DNA of 64,000 bases from Chthonobacter rhizosphaerae. Lineage in GTDB: Bacteria; Pseudomonadota; Alphaproteobacteria; Rhizobiales; Pleomorphomonadaceae. Location: assembly GCF_013839525.1 (NCBI RefSeq), contig NZ_JACDIS010000010.1, positions 97,641 to 161,640 of the forward strand. Reading direction: 5' to 3'. A model generated the notes under the pieces. The model ran no database searches and was not told where the DNA came from. It worked only from the letters and a program-made list of their open reading frames with translations. The position numbers and the translations under genes are program-made. Position 1 is the first letter of the stretch, and every line of letters begins with the position of its first letter. Shown here in pieces: positions 46,044 through 54,566 of the stretch.

Positions 46044-46465
46044 GGCCGCTCGTCATCGGCCTCGCCGGGGCGGCCTTCGTCGTCTGGTCGCTGATCGCCT
46101 GGGCCATGCACGCGCTGGTCCAGGCCGCCGGCAATGTTGCGGCGCTGAACTCGGATCTTCTTCCCGTTCCGCCGGAATGGGTGGTGTTTTTGTCTGAAAT
46201 ATTCTCTGGCGCTGGCGGGATCGGTGCTACACTGGTCGTGGTGATTTGGGGCTTTGGTACCGCGTTGATCGTCGGAGCGGCCGCGCTCGGTCTTGCCATC
46301 GCCCGTCGTGCCGGGCGGGGCGACCGTCGCATCACCATCTTCCCTCCGGGATCAGGTCCAGGCCCAGGAATGCCCGGCACCCGCGGCCACCACCGTGTGG
46401 ACTGGCGCCGCGGGAACTGGGAAAGCGTGGCGATCAGCCTGCTGCGGCGGTTGCGGAACCGCTGA
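46040..46465 (+). CDS. Small hypothetical membrane protein coupled to DUF4112 gene
   Basis: A 141-aa protein with two predicted membrane helices (about residues 3-27 and 56-85) and a basic C-terminal tail (RGDRRITIFPPGSG, RGHHRVDWRRGNW). Its start overlaps the DUF4112 stop by four bases, so the two are co-translated and may form a complex. No domain was recognised. Confidence 0.7.
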   Translation: MRPLVIGLAGAAFVVWSLIAWAMHALVQAAGNVAALNSDLLPVPPEWVVFLSEIFSGAGGIGATLVVVIWGFGTALIVGAAALGLAIARRAGRGDRRITIFPPGSGPGPGMPGTRGHHRVDWRRGNWESVAISLLRRLRNR

Positions 46466-46580
46466 CCGGCCGGCGTTCGCGAAAGCGCCGGCCCTCGTCT
46501 CGAGCGGCCGGCGTTCATTGTGTCTGCGTTGGGCGGTGCGCGGGAGTTGCGTGGGGAGGCGTGCCGCGTTTGTCCTGTTC

Positions 46581-46705
46581 TGTCGCGTAAGGGTGCGGCT
46601 CCGATGCCGCGCCCGACTGTACCCCTGGAACGGGCGGATCAGCCCGGAGGGGAGCCGGCCGCAAGAGCCGGTTGGAGGCAACAGCAAGCAACGGGAGGAC
46701 GCTCG
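46581..46705 (+). other. Possibly structured 5' leader of the zeta-like gene
   Basis: Several hairpins precede the gene at 46706: GGGTGCGGC (46591-46599) with GCCGCGCCC (46606-46614), and CCGGC/GCCGG around 46655-46671, followed by an A-rich loop region (GGCAACAGCAAGCAACGGG). No known riboswitch class was recognised. It may be a regulatory leader or simply GC-rich untranslated sequence. Confidence 0.3.
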
Positions 46706-47056
46706 ATGTCAGAATACACCGGTGCGGATCAGCGATTGGCCTGCGTGGCCACCCTCGGCGCCATGTCGATCGCCGTCTGGGCGGGAGAGCGGCTCGGCTT
46801 CCGCGACGACGCGCTCTGCCGCTACGTGGCGCGCGTGGTCGAGGCTGGCCTCGGCGACCGCGGCTACGACGGCGCCGTCACGCGCATCGTGCGCGACCTG
46901 GAGGAGGCCGGCCTTCCGGTTTCCCGCGAAGAGGTCGAGGACATGATGATGGGCTTCGAGCGCCGTCTTCGCCTGGATCTCGGCCTGCCGGTCACGGCGC
47001 CCCAGTTCGTCATCGAGGCCGACGAAGACTTCCCGGGCGCCGTGCGGGCCGCCTGA
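46706..47056 (+). CDS. ATPase-inhibitor zeta-like (DUF1476-related) protein lacking the inhibitory N-terminus
   Basis: A 116-aa protein. Residues from about 19 (MSIAVWAGERLGFRDDALCR, then YVARVVEAGLGDRGYDGAV, LEEAGLPVSREEVEDMMMGFERRL) follow the helical pattern of the F1-ATPase inhibitor zeta subunit of alphaproteobacteria (LxGLWAAEKLG, a middle helix, a VTExQIRRKMDEL-like last helix). The family's N-terminal inhibitory segment (FDDREKAFE-like) is absent and replaced by about 18 unrelated residues. The ATG at 46706 has GGGAGGA upstream. Similarity is judged by eye and is moderate. Confidence 0.55.
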   Translation: MSEYTGADQRLACVATLGAMSIAVWAGERLGFRDDALCRYVARVVEAGLGDRGYDGAVTRIVRDLEEAGLPVSREEVEDMMMGFERRLRLDLGLPVTAPQFVIEADEDFPGAVRAA

Positions 47057-47121
47057 CCGGCGCACGCCACAGACCCGATGCCGCGCGGCATGGCCCCGGG
47101 CCGTGCCGCGGCGAGCACCCG

Positions 47122-50097
47122 TCACCCTTTCTTCCGCTCCACGGTGCCGATCAGCCGCTCGAAGGCGGCGCGCACGCTCGCCTGCGTCTCCTTGAGGTGG
47201 GTCTGCAGCGTCTCCACGCTCGGCATCCCGCCCGCCTGGGTGACGAGGGCGAGAAAGCCCTTCGGCGCGTCCGCCGGCTTGAACCGGCCGGTGATCGACA
47301 GGCGCAGCACCTGGGTCAGGTCGTTGTAGAGGCGGATCGCCGGGATCAGCACCTCTCCGTCCGCCCGGGCCAGCACGCCCGCGCGCTCGGCCATCACCAG
47401 CGCCGCCTCCGTGTTCGTCGACACGATCTTCGGGTGCGTGCCGCCGTGGAGAAGTTGCAGCGTCTGGGCGATGAACTCCACGTCGATCAGCCCGCCCGGC
47501 GCCACCTTCATGTCCCACGGGTCGCTCGACCCCTTCTCCTGCTCGATCCTGGCCCGCATGTCGGTCACGTCGGCGAGGATCACCTCCCGGTCGCGCGGCC
47601 GGGCGATCGTCTCGCGGATCACCGCCTCCACTTCCTCGCCGAGCCCGCCGGTCGCCGCCACCACGCGCGCGCGAGTCAGCGCCATGTGCTCCCACGTCCA
47701 GGCGTCCTGGCGCTGGTAGCGCGCGAACGCGTCCACGCGGGTCGCCAGCGGCCCCGCGTTGCCGGATGGGCGGAGCCGGAAGTCCACCTCGTAGAGCTTG
47801 CCCTCCGCCGTCGGGGCGGAGAGCGCCGTCACCAGACGCTGGGTGGCGCGGGCGAAGTACTGGCTCGGCGCCAGCGGCCGGGGGCCGTCGGAGGCGGAGG
47901 CCTCCGGATCGTGGTCGTAGAGGAGGATGAGGTCGAGGTCGGAGGCGGCGGTCATCTCCCGCCCGCCGAGCTTGCCCATGGCGATCAGCGCCACGCGGCC
48001 GCCGGGCACGCGCCCGTGCGCCTTCTCCAGCTCGTGCAGCGTCGCCGCCAGCAGCCGCGACAGGATCACATCCGCCAGCCGCGCGAAGGCCGCTCCCGCC
48101 TGCCGCGCCGTGATGGTGCCGGAGAGGACGCGCACGCCGATCAGGAACATCTGCTCCTGGCCGAAGATGCGGGCGCGGTCCAGCACCTCCTCGTAGGCGC
48201 GGCTCTCGCCGAGGGTCACGTCCAGCCGCCGGTCCAGCTCCGCCGCGTCCGGCACCGTGCCGAAGAAGGCCGGCTCCAGCACCGCGTCCATCACATGGGG
48301 CCGCCGTCCCACGATGCCGGCGAGCCGGGGTGCGGTGCCCATGATGGTCGCCACCAGGCTGAGCAGCGCCCGGTTCTCCGACAGCATGGAGAAGAGCTGC
48401 ACGCCCGCCGGCATGTTCTTCAGGAAGGTGTCGAAGGCGATGAAGGCCGCGTCCGCCGCGTCCGTCTCGGCGAGCGCCTGGAGGAGGTTCGGCGTGATCT
48501 CGGTCAGGATCTCCCGCGCCCGGGTCGAGCGGGTCGCCGCGTAGCGGCCGAAGTGCCAGGCCCGCACCGCGCGCGTCACCTCCTGCGGCCGCTGGTAGCC
48601 GAGGCCGGCGAGCGTCGCCAGCGTGTCCGGATCGTCCTCGTCGCCGGTGAAGATCAGGTTGCCGAGGCTGCCGGCGAGCGACGCCTCCTCCTCGAAGAGG
48701 TCCGCGTAGTGGGCCGACACCGTGTGGAACCGCCGTTCCAGCCCCGCCGCGAAGGCCTCCACGTCCGGCTCGCCCATCATGCGGCCGATGCGGGCGAGGC
48801 CTGAGGGCGTGTCCGGCAGCGTATGGGTCTGCTCGTCCGCCACCATCTGGATCCGGTGCTCCACGGCCCGCAGATAGCCGTAGGCCTCGGCGAGGTCGTC
48901 CCGCGTCGCCGCCTCCAGCCAGCCGTGGGCGACCAGCGCGTCCAGCATGGCGATGGTGCCGCGGCCGCGCAGGTCCGGGTTGCGCCCGCCCGCGATCAGC
49001 TGCTGGGTCTGGACGAAGAACTCGATCTCCCGGATGCCGCCGCGCCCGAGCTTCACGTTGTGGCCGTAGACCGCCACCTTGCCGTGGCCCTTGTGGGCGT
49101 GGATCTGCCGCTTGATCGAGTGGATGTCCCGGATCGCCGCATAGTCCAGGTACTTGCGCCAGACGAACGGCGCGATCTCCTTCAGGAACTGCTCGCCCGC
49201 CGTCACGTCGCCGGCGCAGGGCCGCGCCTTGATCATGGCGGCGCGCTCCCAGTTCTGCCCCATGCTGCCGTAGTATTGCAGCGCCGCCAGCACCGACACG
49301 GCGATCGCCGTCGCGCCCGGGTCGGGCCTCAGCCGCAGGTCGGTCCGGAAGGCGTAGCCGTCGGCGGTGCGCTCCTGGAGGATCTTCACCAGCTGGCGCG
49401 TCATGCGCACGAACAGGGTGGCGACGTCCGCGTCCTCCGGCGCCGGGGCGATGTCCCGGTCGTAGAAGACGATGAGGTCGATGTCGGACGAATAGTTCAG
49501 CTCGAACGCGCCATGCTTGCCCATGGCGATGATGATCCAGCCCGAGCCCGTCTCCGGATCGTCCGGGTCCGGCAGCGTCAGCTTTCCGGCCGTGTGCGCC
49601 GCCCGCAGGATGAAGCGCGCCCCCGCCCGCACGGAGGCGTCCGCGATCGTCGTCAGCGCCCGGGTGACGGCCGGCACGTCCCAGATCCCGCCGAGGTCGG
49701 CGAGCGCGATCACGAGCGCGGCCTCCTGCTTGGCCTGCCGCACCATCCGCATGGCGCCTGCCTCGTCCGGCGGGATCGTGGCGACCAGGTCCGCCGCGAG
49801 GGCCGCGATGCGGGCCTCCGGCGCCTGCCCGATGATCCGCGCCAGCCGCTCCGGCTTCCGGAACAGGTGCTCGCGCAGATACGGGCTGTCCGAGGCGGCC
49901 GCCAGCACCAGCGCCTCCGCGTCCGGCGCGGCGCTCAGCGCCTCCCTGAGCGCGTCCCCGCCGTCCCGGGCGAGGCCGTCGGCAAGGTCCGATCGGGCGA
50001 GCGCCAGATCGGGGCCGGCCTCCGGCACACGGCGGATGCGGGCGCCGAGCGGCCCGGCCGCGTCGGATCGGGGCTTGTCAGTGGACGTCGGTTCCAT
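47122..50097 (-). CDS. glnE: Bifunctional glutamine synthetase adenylyltransferase/deadenylase GlnE
   Basis: A 991-aa enzyme that adenylylates and deadenylylates glutamine synthetase in response to PII. It has two nucleotidyltransferase domains with the paired acidic motif: SSDIDLIVFYDRD in the N-terminal half (deadenylase) and ASDLDLILLYDHD in the C-terminal half (adenylyltransferase), each followed by a GlnD/PII-uridylyltransferase-type helical domain. Its start overlaps the end of the sensor kinase gene by 20 bases, a linkage conserved in Hyphomicrobiales. Confidence 0.96.
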   Translation of the reverse strand: MEPTSTDKPRSDAAGPLGARIRRVPEAGPDLALARSDLADGLARDGGDALREALSAAPDAEALVLAAASDSPYLREHLFRKPERLARIIGQAPEARIAALAADLVATIPPDEAGAMRMVRQAKQEAALVIALADLGGIWDVPAVTRALTTIADASVRAGARFILRAAHTAGKLTLPDPDDPETGSGWIIIAMGKHGAFELNYSSDIDLIVFYDRDIAPAPEDADVATLFVRMTRQLVKILQERTADGYAFRTDLRLRPDPGATAIAVSVLAALQYYGSMGQNWERAAMIKARPCAGDVTAGEQFLKEIAPFVWRKYLDYAAIRDIHSIKRQIHAHKGHGKVAVYGHNVKLGRGGIREIEFFVQTQQLIAGGRNPDLRGRGTIAMLDALVAHGWLEAATRDDLAEAYGYLRAVEHRIQMVADEQTHTLPDTPSGLARIGRMMGEPDVEAFAAGLERRFHTVSAHYADLFEEEASLAGSLGNLIFTGDEDDPDTLATLAGLGYQRPQEVTRAVRAWHFGRYAATRSTRAREILTEITPNLLQALAETDAADAAFIAFDTFLKNMPAGVQLFSMLSENRALLSLVATIMGTAPRLAGIVGRRPHVMDAVLEPAFFGTVPDAAELDRRLDVTLGESRAYEEVLDRARIFGQEQMFLIGVRVLSGTITARQAGAAFARLADVILSRLLAATLHELEKAHGRVPGGRVALIAMGKLGGREMTAASDLDLILLYDHDPEASASDGPRPLAPSQYFARATQRLVTALSAPTAEGKLYEVDFRLRPSGNAGPLATRVDAFARYQRQDAWTWEHMALTRARVVAATGGLGEEVEAVIRETIARPRDREVILADVTDMRARIEQEKGSSDPWDMKVAPGGLIDVEFIAQTLQLLHGGTHPKIVSTNTEAALVMAERAGVLARADGEVLIPAIRLYNDLTQVLRLSITGRFKPADAPKGFLALVTQAGGMPSVETLQTHLKETQASVRAAFERLIGTVERKKG

Positions 50098-51529
50098 CGG
50101 TCCTCATCTCCGCGCCGTCCGGGTCCTGGCGGACCGGCAGGATCAGGGTGGCGGAGAGGCCCGGGCCCGCATCCGCCAGATCCAGCCGCCCGCCGTGCAG
50201 GCCCGCCACCGCCGAGACGAGGCTGAGGCCGAGGCCCGAACCGGGCAGGGTCCGGCTCCGTTCCAGGCGCACGAACCGCTGGGTCACGCGCGGCCGGTCT
50301 TCCGGCGGAATCCCCGGCCCGCGGTCGGCCACGGTCAGGCGCACCCCGCGGCCCGCCTGCTCGGCCCGCAGAGTCACCTCCCCGGCCGCGCCGGCCGGCG
50401 CGCCGTCGGGCGGCAGGGCATACTTGATGGCGTTGTCGAGGAGGTTGGCAAGGGCCTGGCTCACCAGCGCGCGGTTGCCGGCGATCGGCAGCGGCCCCTT
50501 CACGTCCGTGATCAGCCGCCCGCCGGCGTCCTCCACGACGGGCTCGTAGAGCTCCGCCACGTCGGCCGCGATGGCCGCCGCGTCGAGCGGCACCAGTTCG
50601 TCGCCGGAGGATTTCGCCTCCACCCGGGCGATCCGGAGCAGCGCGTCGAACAGGTGGATCAGCTCGTCCGCGTCCTCGATCGAAGCCCCGATCGCCTCCC
50701 GGCAGCCCGCCTCGCCGGCGCCGTCCCGAAGCGCCGTCTCCAGGCGCGTCCTGAGCCGGGTCAGCGGCGTCTTCAGGTCGTGGGCGATGTCGTCCGACAC
50801 CTCCTTCAGGCCCGTCATCAGCGCCTCGATCCGGTCGAGCATCCGGTTGAGGCTTTCGGCGAGATTGTCGAACTCGTCGCCGCTGCCGGTCACCTCCAGG
50901 CGCCGGCTGAGGTCGCCGGAAATGATCCGGCGCGACGTGTCGGCCATGTTCTCCACCCGGCCCAGCACCGACCGGCTCACGAACACCCAGGTCACGAGCC
51001 CCATCACCACCATGACGCCGATCGCGAACTGGATCGATTCGGCGATCACCGTTTCGAACTCCACCCGCTCGCCCACGTCGCGGCCGACCAGCAGGCGGAA
51101 TCCGCCCGGCAGGGCGAACACCCGCACCACGGCCTGGAATTCGCGCGTCAGCTCGCCGTCGAGCCGGCTGTAGCTCACCTGCACCGGCCGCCCGTCCGGC
51201 AAGTTCAGCACCGCGAGCGGCAGGTCGGCCACGTTGCCCACGATGGTGCGGCCGGAGAAGTCCGCCACCAGGTATAGGCTGGCGCTCGGCCGCCGGCTGC
51301 GGATCTCCACCGCGCTCACCAGCTGGCGCAGTCCCCCGCGCCGGTACTGCTCCACCAGCGAGCTGATCTCGCTGGTGATGGATGCCTCTAGCTGCCGGGC
51401 CAGGAGATCGGTGGTCGTGCGCGAGATGTAGGCGATCAGGAACAGGGTCAGCCCGGTGAAGACCACCAGGTAGACGATCGCCAGCTTGAAGGCGGTCGTG
51501 CGGACCAGCCTAATCGGGGACGGAATCAC
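50078..51529 (-). CDS. Two-component sensor histidine kinase (OmpR-type partner)
   Basis: A 483-aa kinase with two membrane helices (about 14-36 and 165-187), a periplasmic sensor region of about 125 residues, a HAMP domain (about 185-240), HisKA with His250 in DDIAHDLKTPLTRL, and a HATPase_c domain (DNAIKYALPP, DRGPGIPPE, GSGLGLSLV). It overlaps the response-regulator gene upstream by 20 bases and glnE downstream by 20 bases. The stimulus is unknown; linkage to degP suggests envelope stress, which is an inference. Confidence 0.92.
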   Translation of the reverse strand: MIPSPIRLVRTTAFKLAIVYLVVFTGLTLFLIAYISRTTTDLLARQLEASITSEISSLVEQYRRGGLRQLVSAVEIRSRRPSASLYLVADFSGRTIVGNVADLPLAVLNLPDGRPVQVSYSRLDGELTREFQAVVRVFALPGGFRLLVGRDVGERVEFETVIAESIQFAIGVMVVMGLVTWVFVSRSVLGRVENMADTSRRIISGDLSRRLEVTGSGDEFDNLAESLNRMLDRIEALMTGLKEVSDDIAHDLKTPLTRLRTRLETALRDGAGEAGCREAIGASIEDADELIHLFDALLRIARVEAKSSGDELVPLDAAAIAADVAELYEPVVEDAGGRLITDVKGPLPIAGNRALVSQALANLLDNAIKYALPPDGAPAGAAGEVTLRAEQAGRGVRLTVADRGPGIPPEDRPRVTQRFVRLERSRTLPGSGLGLSLVSAVAGLHGGRLDLADAGPGLSATLILPVRQDPDGAEMRTDGTDVH

Positions 51530-52193
51530 GGATCATGTATCCCGCGCCGCGGATGGTGTGGAGGAGCGGGTGGTCGAATCCCTTGTCGATCTTGGACCGG
51601 AGCCGCGATACGTGCACGTCGATCACGTTGGTCTGCGGGTCGAAGTGGTAGTCCCACACGTGCTCCAGCAGCATGGTGCGCGTCACCACCTGCCCGGCGT
51701 TCCGCATCATGTATTCCAGGAGGCGGAACTCCCGCGGCTGCAGCACGATCTCGGTGTTGCCGCGGGTCACCCGCTGGTTCAGGCGGTCCAGCGTCAGGTC
51801 GCCCACCCGGTAGCTCGTCTCCACGCCGCCCGGCTGGTTGCGGCGGGCGAGCGCCTCGATGCGGGCGAGGAGTTCGGTAAAGGCGTAGGGCTTCGTCAGA
51901 TAGTCGTCGCCGCCGGCGCGAAGGCCGATCACCCGGTCGTCCACCTGCCCGAGGGCGGACAGGATCAGCACCGGCGTGCGGTCGTTCCGCCGGCGCATGT
52001 CCTCCACGATGGCGAGGCCGTCCCGCTTCGGCAGCATGCGGTCGACCACGAGCACGTCGAAGCCGCCGGCTTCCGCCAGCCGCTGCCCCTCCTCGCCGTC
52101 CGCCGCATGGACGGACGCGTGCCCCGCCTCCTGGAGGACGCGGGTGAGGTAGGACGCGGCTTCGGTGTCGTCTTCGATGATCAGAACGCGCAT
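51510..52193 (-). CDS. OmpR-family response regulator
   Basis: A 227-aa regulator. The receiver domain has Asp51 as phosphorylation site (VLVVDRMLP) with acidic pair IIEDD and Lys in TKPYAF. The C-terminal winged helix shows LQPREFRLLEYMMRNAG and VDVHVSRLRSKID. It is paired with the kinase at 50078 by overlap. It lies directly downstream of degP in the minus-strand order. Confidence 0.94.
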   Translation of the reverse strand: MRVLIIEDDTEAASYLTRVLQEAGHASVHAADGEEGQRLAEAGGFDVLVVDRMLPKRDGLAIVEDMRRRNDRTPVLILSALGQVDDRVIGLRAGGDDYLTKPYAFTELLARIEALARRNQPGGVETSYRVGDLTLDRLNQRVTRGNTEIVLQPREFRLLEYMMRNAGQVVTRTMLLEHVWDYHFDPQTNVIDVHVSRLRSKIDKGFDHPLLHTIRGAGYMIRDSVPD

Positions 52194-52320
52194 GGCGTCC
52201 ACTGTAGCGCTCCCGGCTGGATTCGGCGACGGGGCGTGAACGTGGCCGGTGGCGGAGCCGGACACAAGTGAACGATCGGAAAGGTGGCGCTCCCGTCGCG
52301 GCCGGCCGGCGGCGGGCACG

Positions 52321-52354
52321 AAAAAAGCGGGCCGGTTTCCCGGCCCGCCTTTTC
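52321..52354 (-). terminator. Rho-independent terminator after degP
   Basis: GCGGGCCGG (52327-52335) and CCGGCCCGC (52340-52348) form the stem; on the minus strand it is followed by six T (52326-52321). It lies about 25 bases past the degP stop and also has a short T-run on the plus strand. Confidence 0.92.
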
Positions 52355-52372
52355 GTCATGCCTGCCCCGCCG

Positions 52373-53920
52373 TCAGGCGTTGCCGATGGTCACCGCCACG
52401 AAGCGCACGTTGTCGCCGGACTTCACGCGCATCAGGACCGACTTGCGGCCGGCCTCGGAGGCGGCCTTCAGGCCGTTCTCCACGTCGCGGGCGCCGTTCA
52501 CCGGCTGGCCCGCGACCTCCAGGATCACGTCGCCCTGGCGCAGGCCCTTCTCGGCCGCGGCGCCGTTCGGGTCCACCTCGGTCACCACCACGCCCGCGTC
52601 GCCGGCGCCGACCGTCGCGGCCGGGGCGAGCGACAGGCCGAGGTCGTCGATCGAGGCCGGAGCGGTGGTCTGCGGCGACACCGCCGCCTGCTGCTGCTCG
52701 CCCGGCAGGGTGCCGAGCTTGACCTTGACGGTCTGCTTCTCGCCGTTGCGGTAGAGCTCGACGTCCACCTCGGTGTTCGGCGCGTAGGCCGCGATGGTGC
52801 GGGCGAGGTCGCGCGCGCTCTCCACCTCGGCGCCGTTCACCGCCACGATGGCGTCGCCGGCGCGGATGCCGGCCTTGGCGCCCGGGCTGTCCGGCTGCGG
52901 CTCGGTCACGAGGGCGCCCTTGGCGGCCTCCAGGCCCAGGCTCTCGGCCAGATCCGGCGTCACCGGCTGGATCTGGACGCCCAGCCAGCCGCGCACCACC
53001 TGGCCGTCGTCGATCAGGTCGCGCACGACCTGCTCGGCGGTGGCAGCCGGGATGGCGAAGCCGATGCCGACCGAACCGCCCGACGGCGAGTAGATGGCGG
53101 TGTTCACGCCGATCACCTCGCCGGTCAGGTTGAAGGCCGGGCCGCCGGAGTTGCCCTTGTTGATGGGCGCGTCGATCTGGATGAAGTCGTCATAGGGGCC
53201 GGCGCCGATGTCGCGGCCGCGGGCCGAGACGATGCCGGCGGTCACCGAGCCGCCGAGGCCGAACGGATTGCCGACGGCCACCACCCAGTCGCCCACGCGG
53301 GTCTCGCCCTTGGAGAAGGCCACGTGCGGGAACTCGCGGGAGGCGTCCACCTTGACGACCGCGAGGTCGGTCTTCGGGTCGGTGCCGACCACCTTGCCCG
53401 GGTATTCGGCGCCGTCGTTCATCACGACGGTGACCTCCTCGGCGCGCTCGACCACGTGGTTGTTCGTCACCACGTAGCCGTCGGCCGTGATGAAGAAGCC
53501 CGAGCCCTGGGCGAGCGCGAAGTTCTCGCCGCGCGGGCCGCCTTCGCCCGGCGCGCCCGGCATGCCGGGCATGCCCGGGATGTTGGGGCCGCCCGGCTGG
53601 CCGAAGCGCCGGAAGAACTCGTAGAGCGGATGGTCTTCGGGGATGTTCGGCAGGCCGCGCATCTGGCCGCCTGCGTTGGCCTCCTCCGTCGCCTTGACGC
53701 GGATGGAAACGACCGCCGGCTGCACGCGCTCCACCACGTCGGCGAAGGACAGCGGCTGCTGGATCGCTTCGGAGATGTTCTGGGCGTTGGCCGGAGTGTC
53801 GAGCGGGAAGACGGTCTGGCCGGCGACGAGCCCACCGAGGGTGAGGGCGAAGACGCCGCCGAGGAGCGCGCGCTTCATCGTGGCGGCGCGTCCGGACCGG
53901 GGATTCTGTGAGGTCGACAT
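52373..53920 (-). CDS. degP: Periplasmic serine protease/chaperone DegP (Do family)
   Basis: A 515-aa HtrA-type protease. A signal sequence ends near residue 47 (PANA before QNIS). The trypsin-like domain has the triad His155 (TNNHVV), Asp185 (KTDLAVVKV) and Ser258 (KGNSGGPAF). Two PDZ domains follow, and a Gly/Pro-rich insert (PGMPGMPGAPGEGGPRGE) lies before the catalytic domain. It degrades or refolds damaged envelope proteins. The ATG at 53920 is used rather than a TTG six codons upstream. Confidence 0.95.
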   Translation of the reverse strand: MSTSQNPRSGRAATMKRALLGGVFALTLGGLVAGQTVFPLDTPANAQNISEAIQQPLSFADVVERVQPAVVSIRVKATEEANAGGQMRGLPNIPEDHPLYEFFRRFGQPGGPNIPGMPGMPGAPGEGGPRGENFALAQGSGFFITADGYVVTNNHVVERAEEVTVVMNDGAEYPGKVVGTDPKTDLAVVKVDASREFPHVAFSKGETRVGDWVVAVGNPFGLGGSVTAGIVSARGRDIGAGPYDDFIQIDAPINKGNSGGPAFNLTGEVIGVNTAIYSPSGGSVGIGFAIPAATAEQVVRDLIDDGQVVRGWLGVQIQPVTPDLAESLGLEAAKGALVTEPQPDSPGAKAGIRAGDAIVAVNGAEVESARDLARTIAAYAPNTEVDVELYRNGEKQTVKVKLGTLPGEQQQAAVSPQTTAPASIDDLGLSLAPAATVGAGDAGVVVTEVDPNGAAAEKGLRQGDVILEVAGQPVNGARDVENGLKAASEAGRKSVLMRVKSGDNVRFVAVTIGNA

Positions 53921-54075
53921 AGGACTTGCGAACTCCAAGCTGAGGGATGCTCGGTTCGGAGCCGCCGGGCGATCCCGCCATCGGGGTCGTCAGTTTCGTC
54001 GATCGGCTCCTGCGTCCGGAATATGGGGCTGCAAAGCGCCCGCAAAACGACCGCTCTAATTAAATCTTCGTAACG

Positions 54076-54561
54076 TCAGGGCATTCCGCGCTGATCTTCC
54101 GACAGAACACGAGCCAGCGCGGCCTCCTCCTCGGCGCTGAGGCGACCGTCGGCGGCGACGCGCGCCCGCCGGCGCCACGCCAGGAAGGACGCCAGCGCCC
54201 CCACCGCCACCAGCACCGGGGCGGCGAGCCAGAGGATCAGCGTGTGCCCCTCGAACCTCGGCTTCAGGAGCACGAATTCGCCATAGCGCGCCACCAGGAA
54301 GTCGCGCACCGCGTCGTCGTCGTCGCCCGCCGAGAGCCGCTCGCGCACCAGCACGCGGAGGTCCTTGGCGAGCTGGGCGTCGCTGTCGTCGATCGACTGG
54401 TTCTGGCAGACCATGCAGCGGATCTCCGCCGAAAGCGCCCGCGCCCGGGCCTCCAGCGCCGGGTCCTGCAGACGCTCGCCGGGCTGCACCGCGAGCGCCG
54501 GCCCGATCGCCGCGAGGACGAGGCCGATCGCCAGGAGAACCGCTCTGAGGGGATGCCGCAT
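54076..54561 (-). CDS. ccmH: Cytochrome c maturation protein CcmH (CycL)
   Basis: A 161-aa membrane-anchored thiol protein. The signal peptide ends near residue 24. The redox motif CMVC (Cys49, Cys52) in SAEIRCMVCQNQSI keeps apocytochrome thiols reduced, and a C-terminal helix (about 108-130) anchors it. It follows ccmF by 5 bases, the usual order. Confidence 0.95.
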   Translation of the reverse strand: MRHPLRAVLLAIGLVLAAIGPALAVQPGERLQDPALEARARALSAEIRCMVCQNQSIDDSDAQLAKDLRVLVRERLSAGDDDDAVRDFLVARYGEFVLLKPRFEGHTLILWLAAPVLVAVGALASFLAWRRRARVAADGRLSAEEEAALARVLSEDQRGMP

Positions 54562-54566
54562 GGCCC

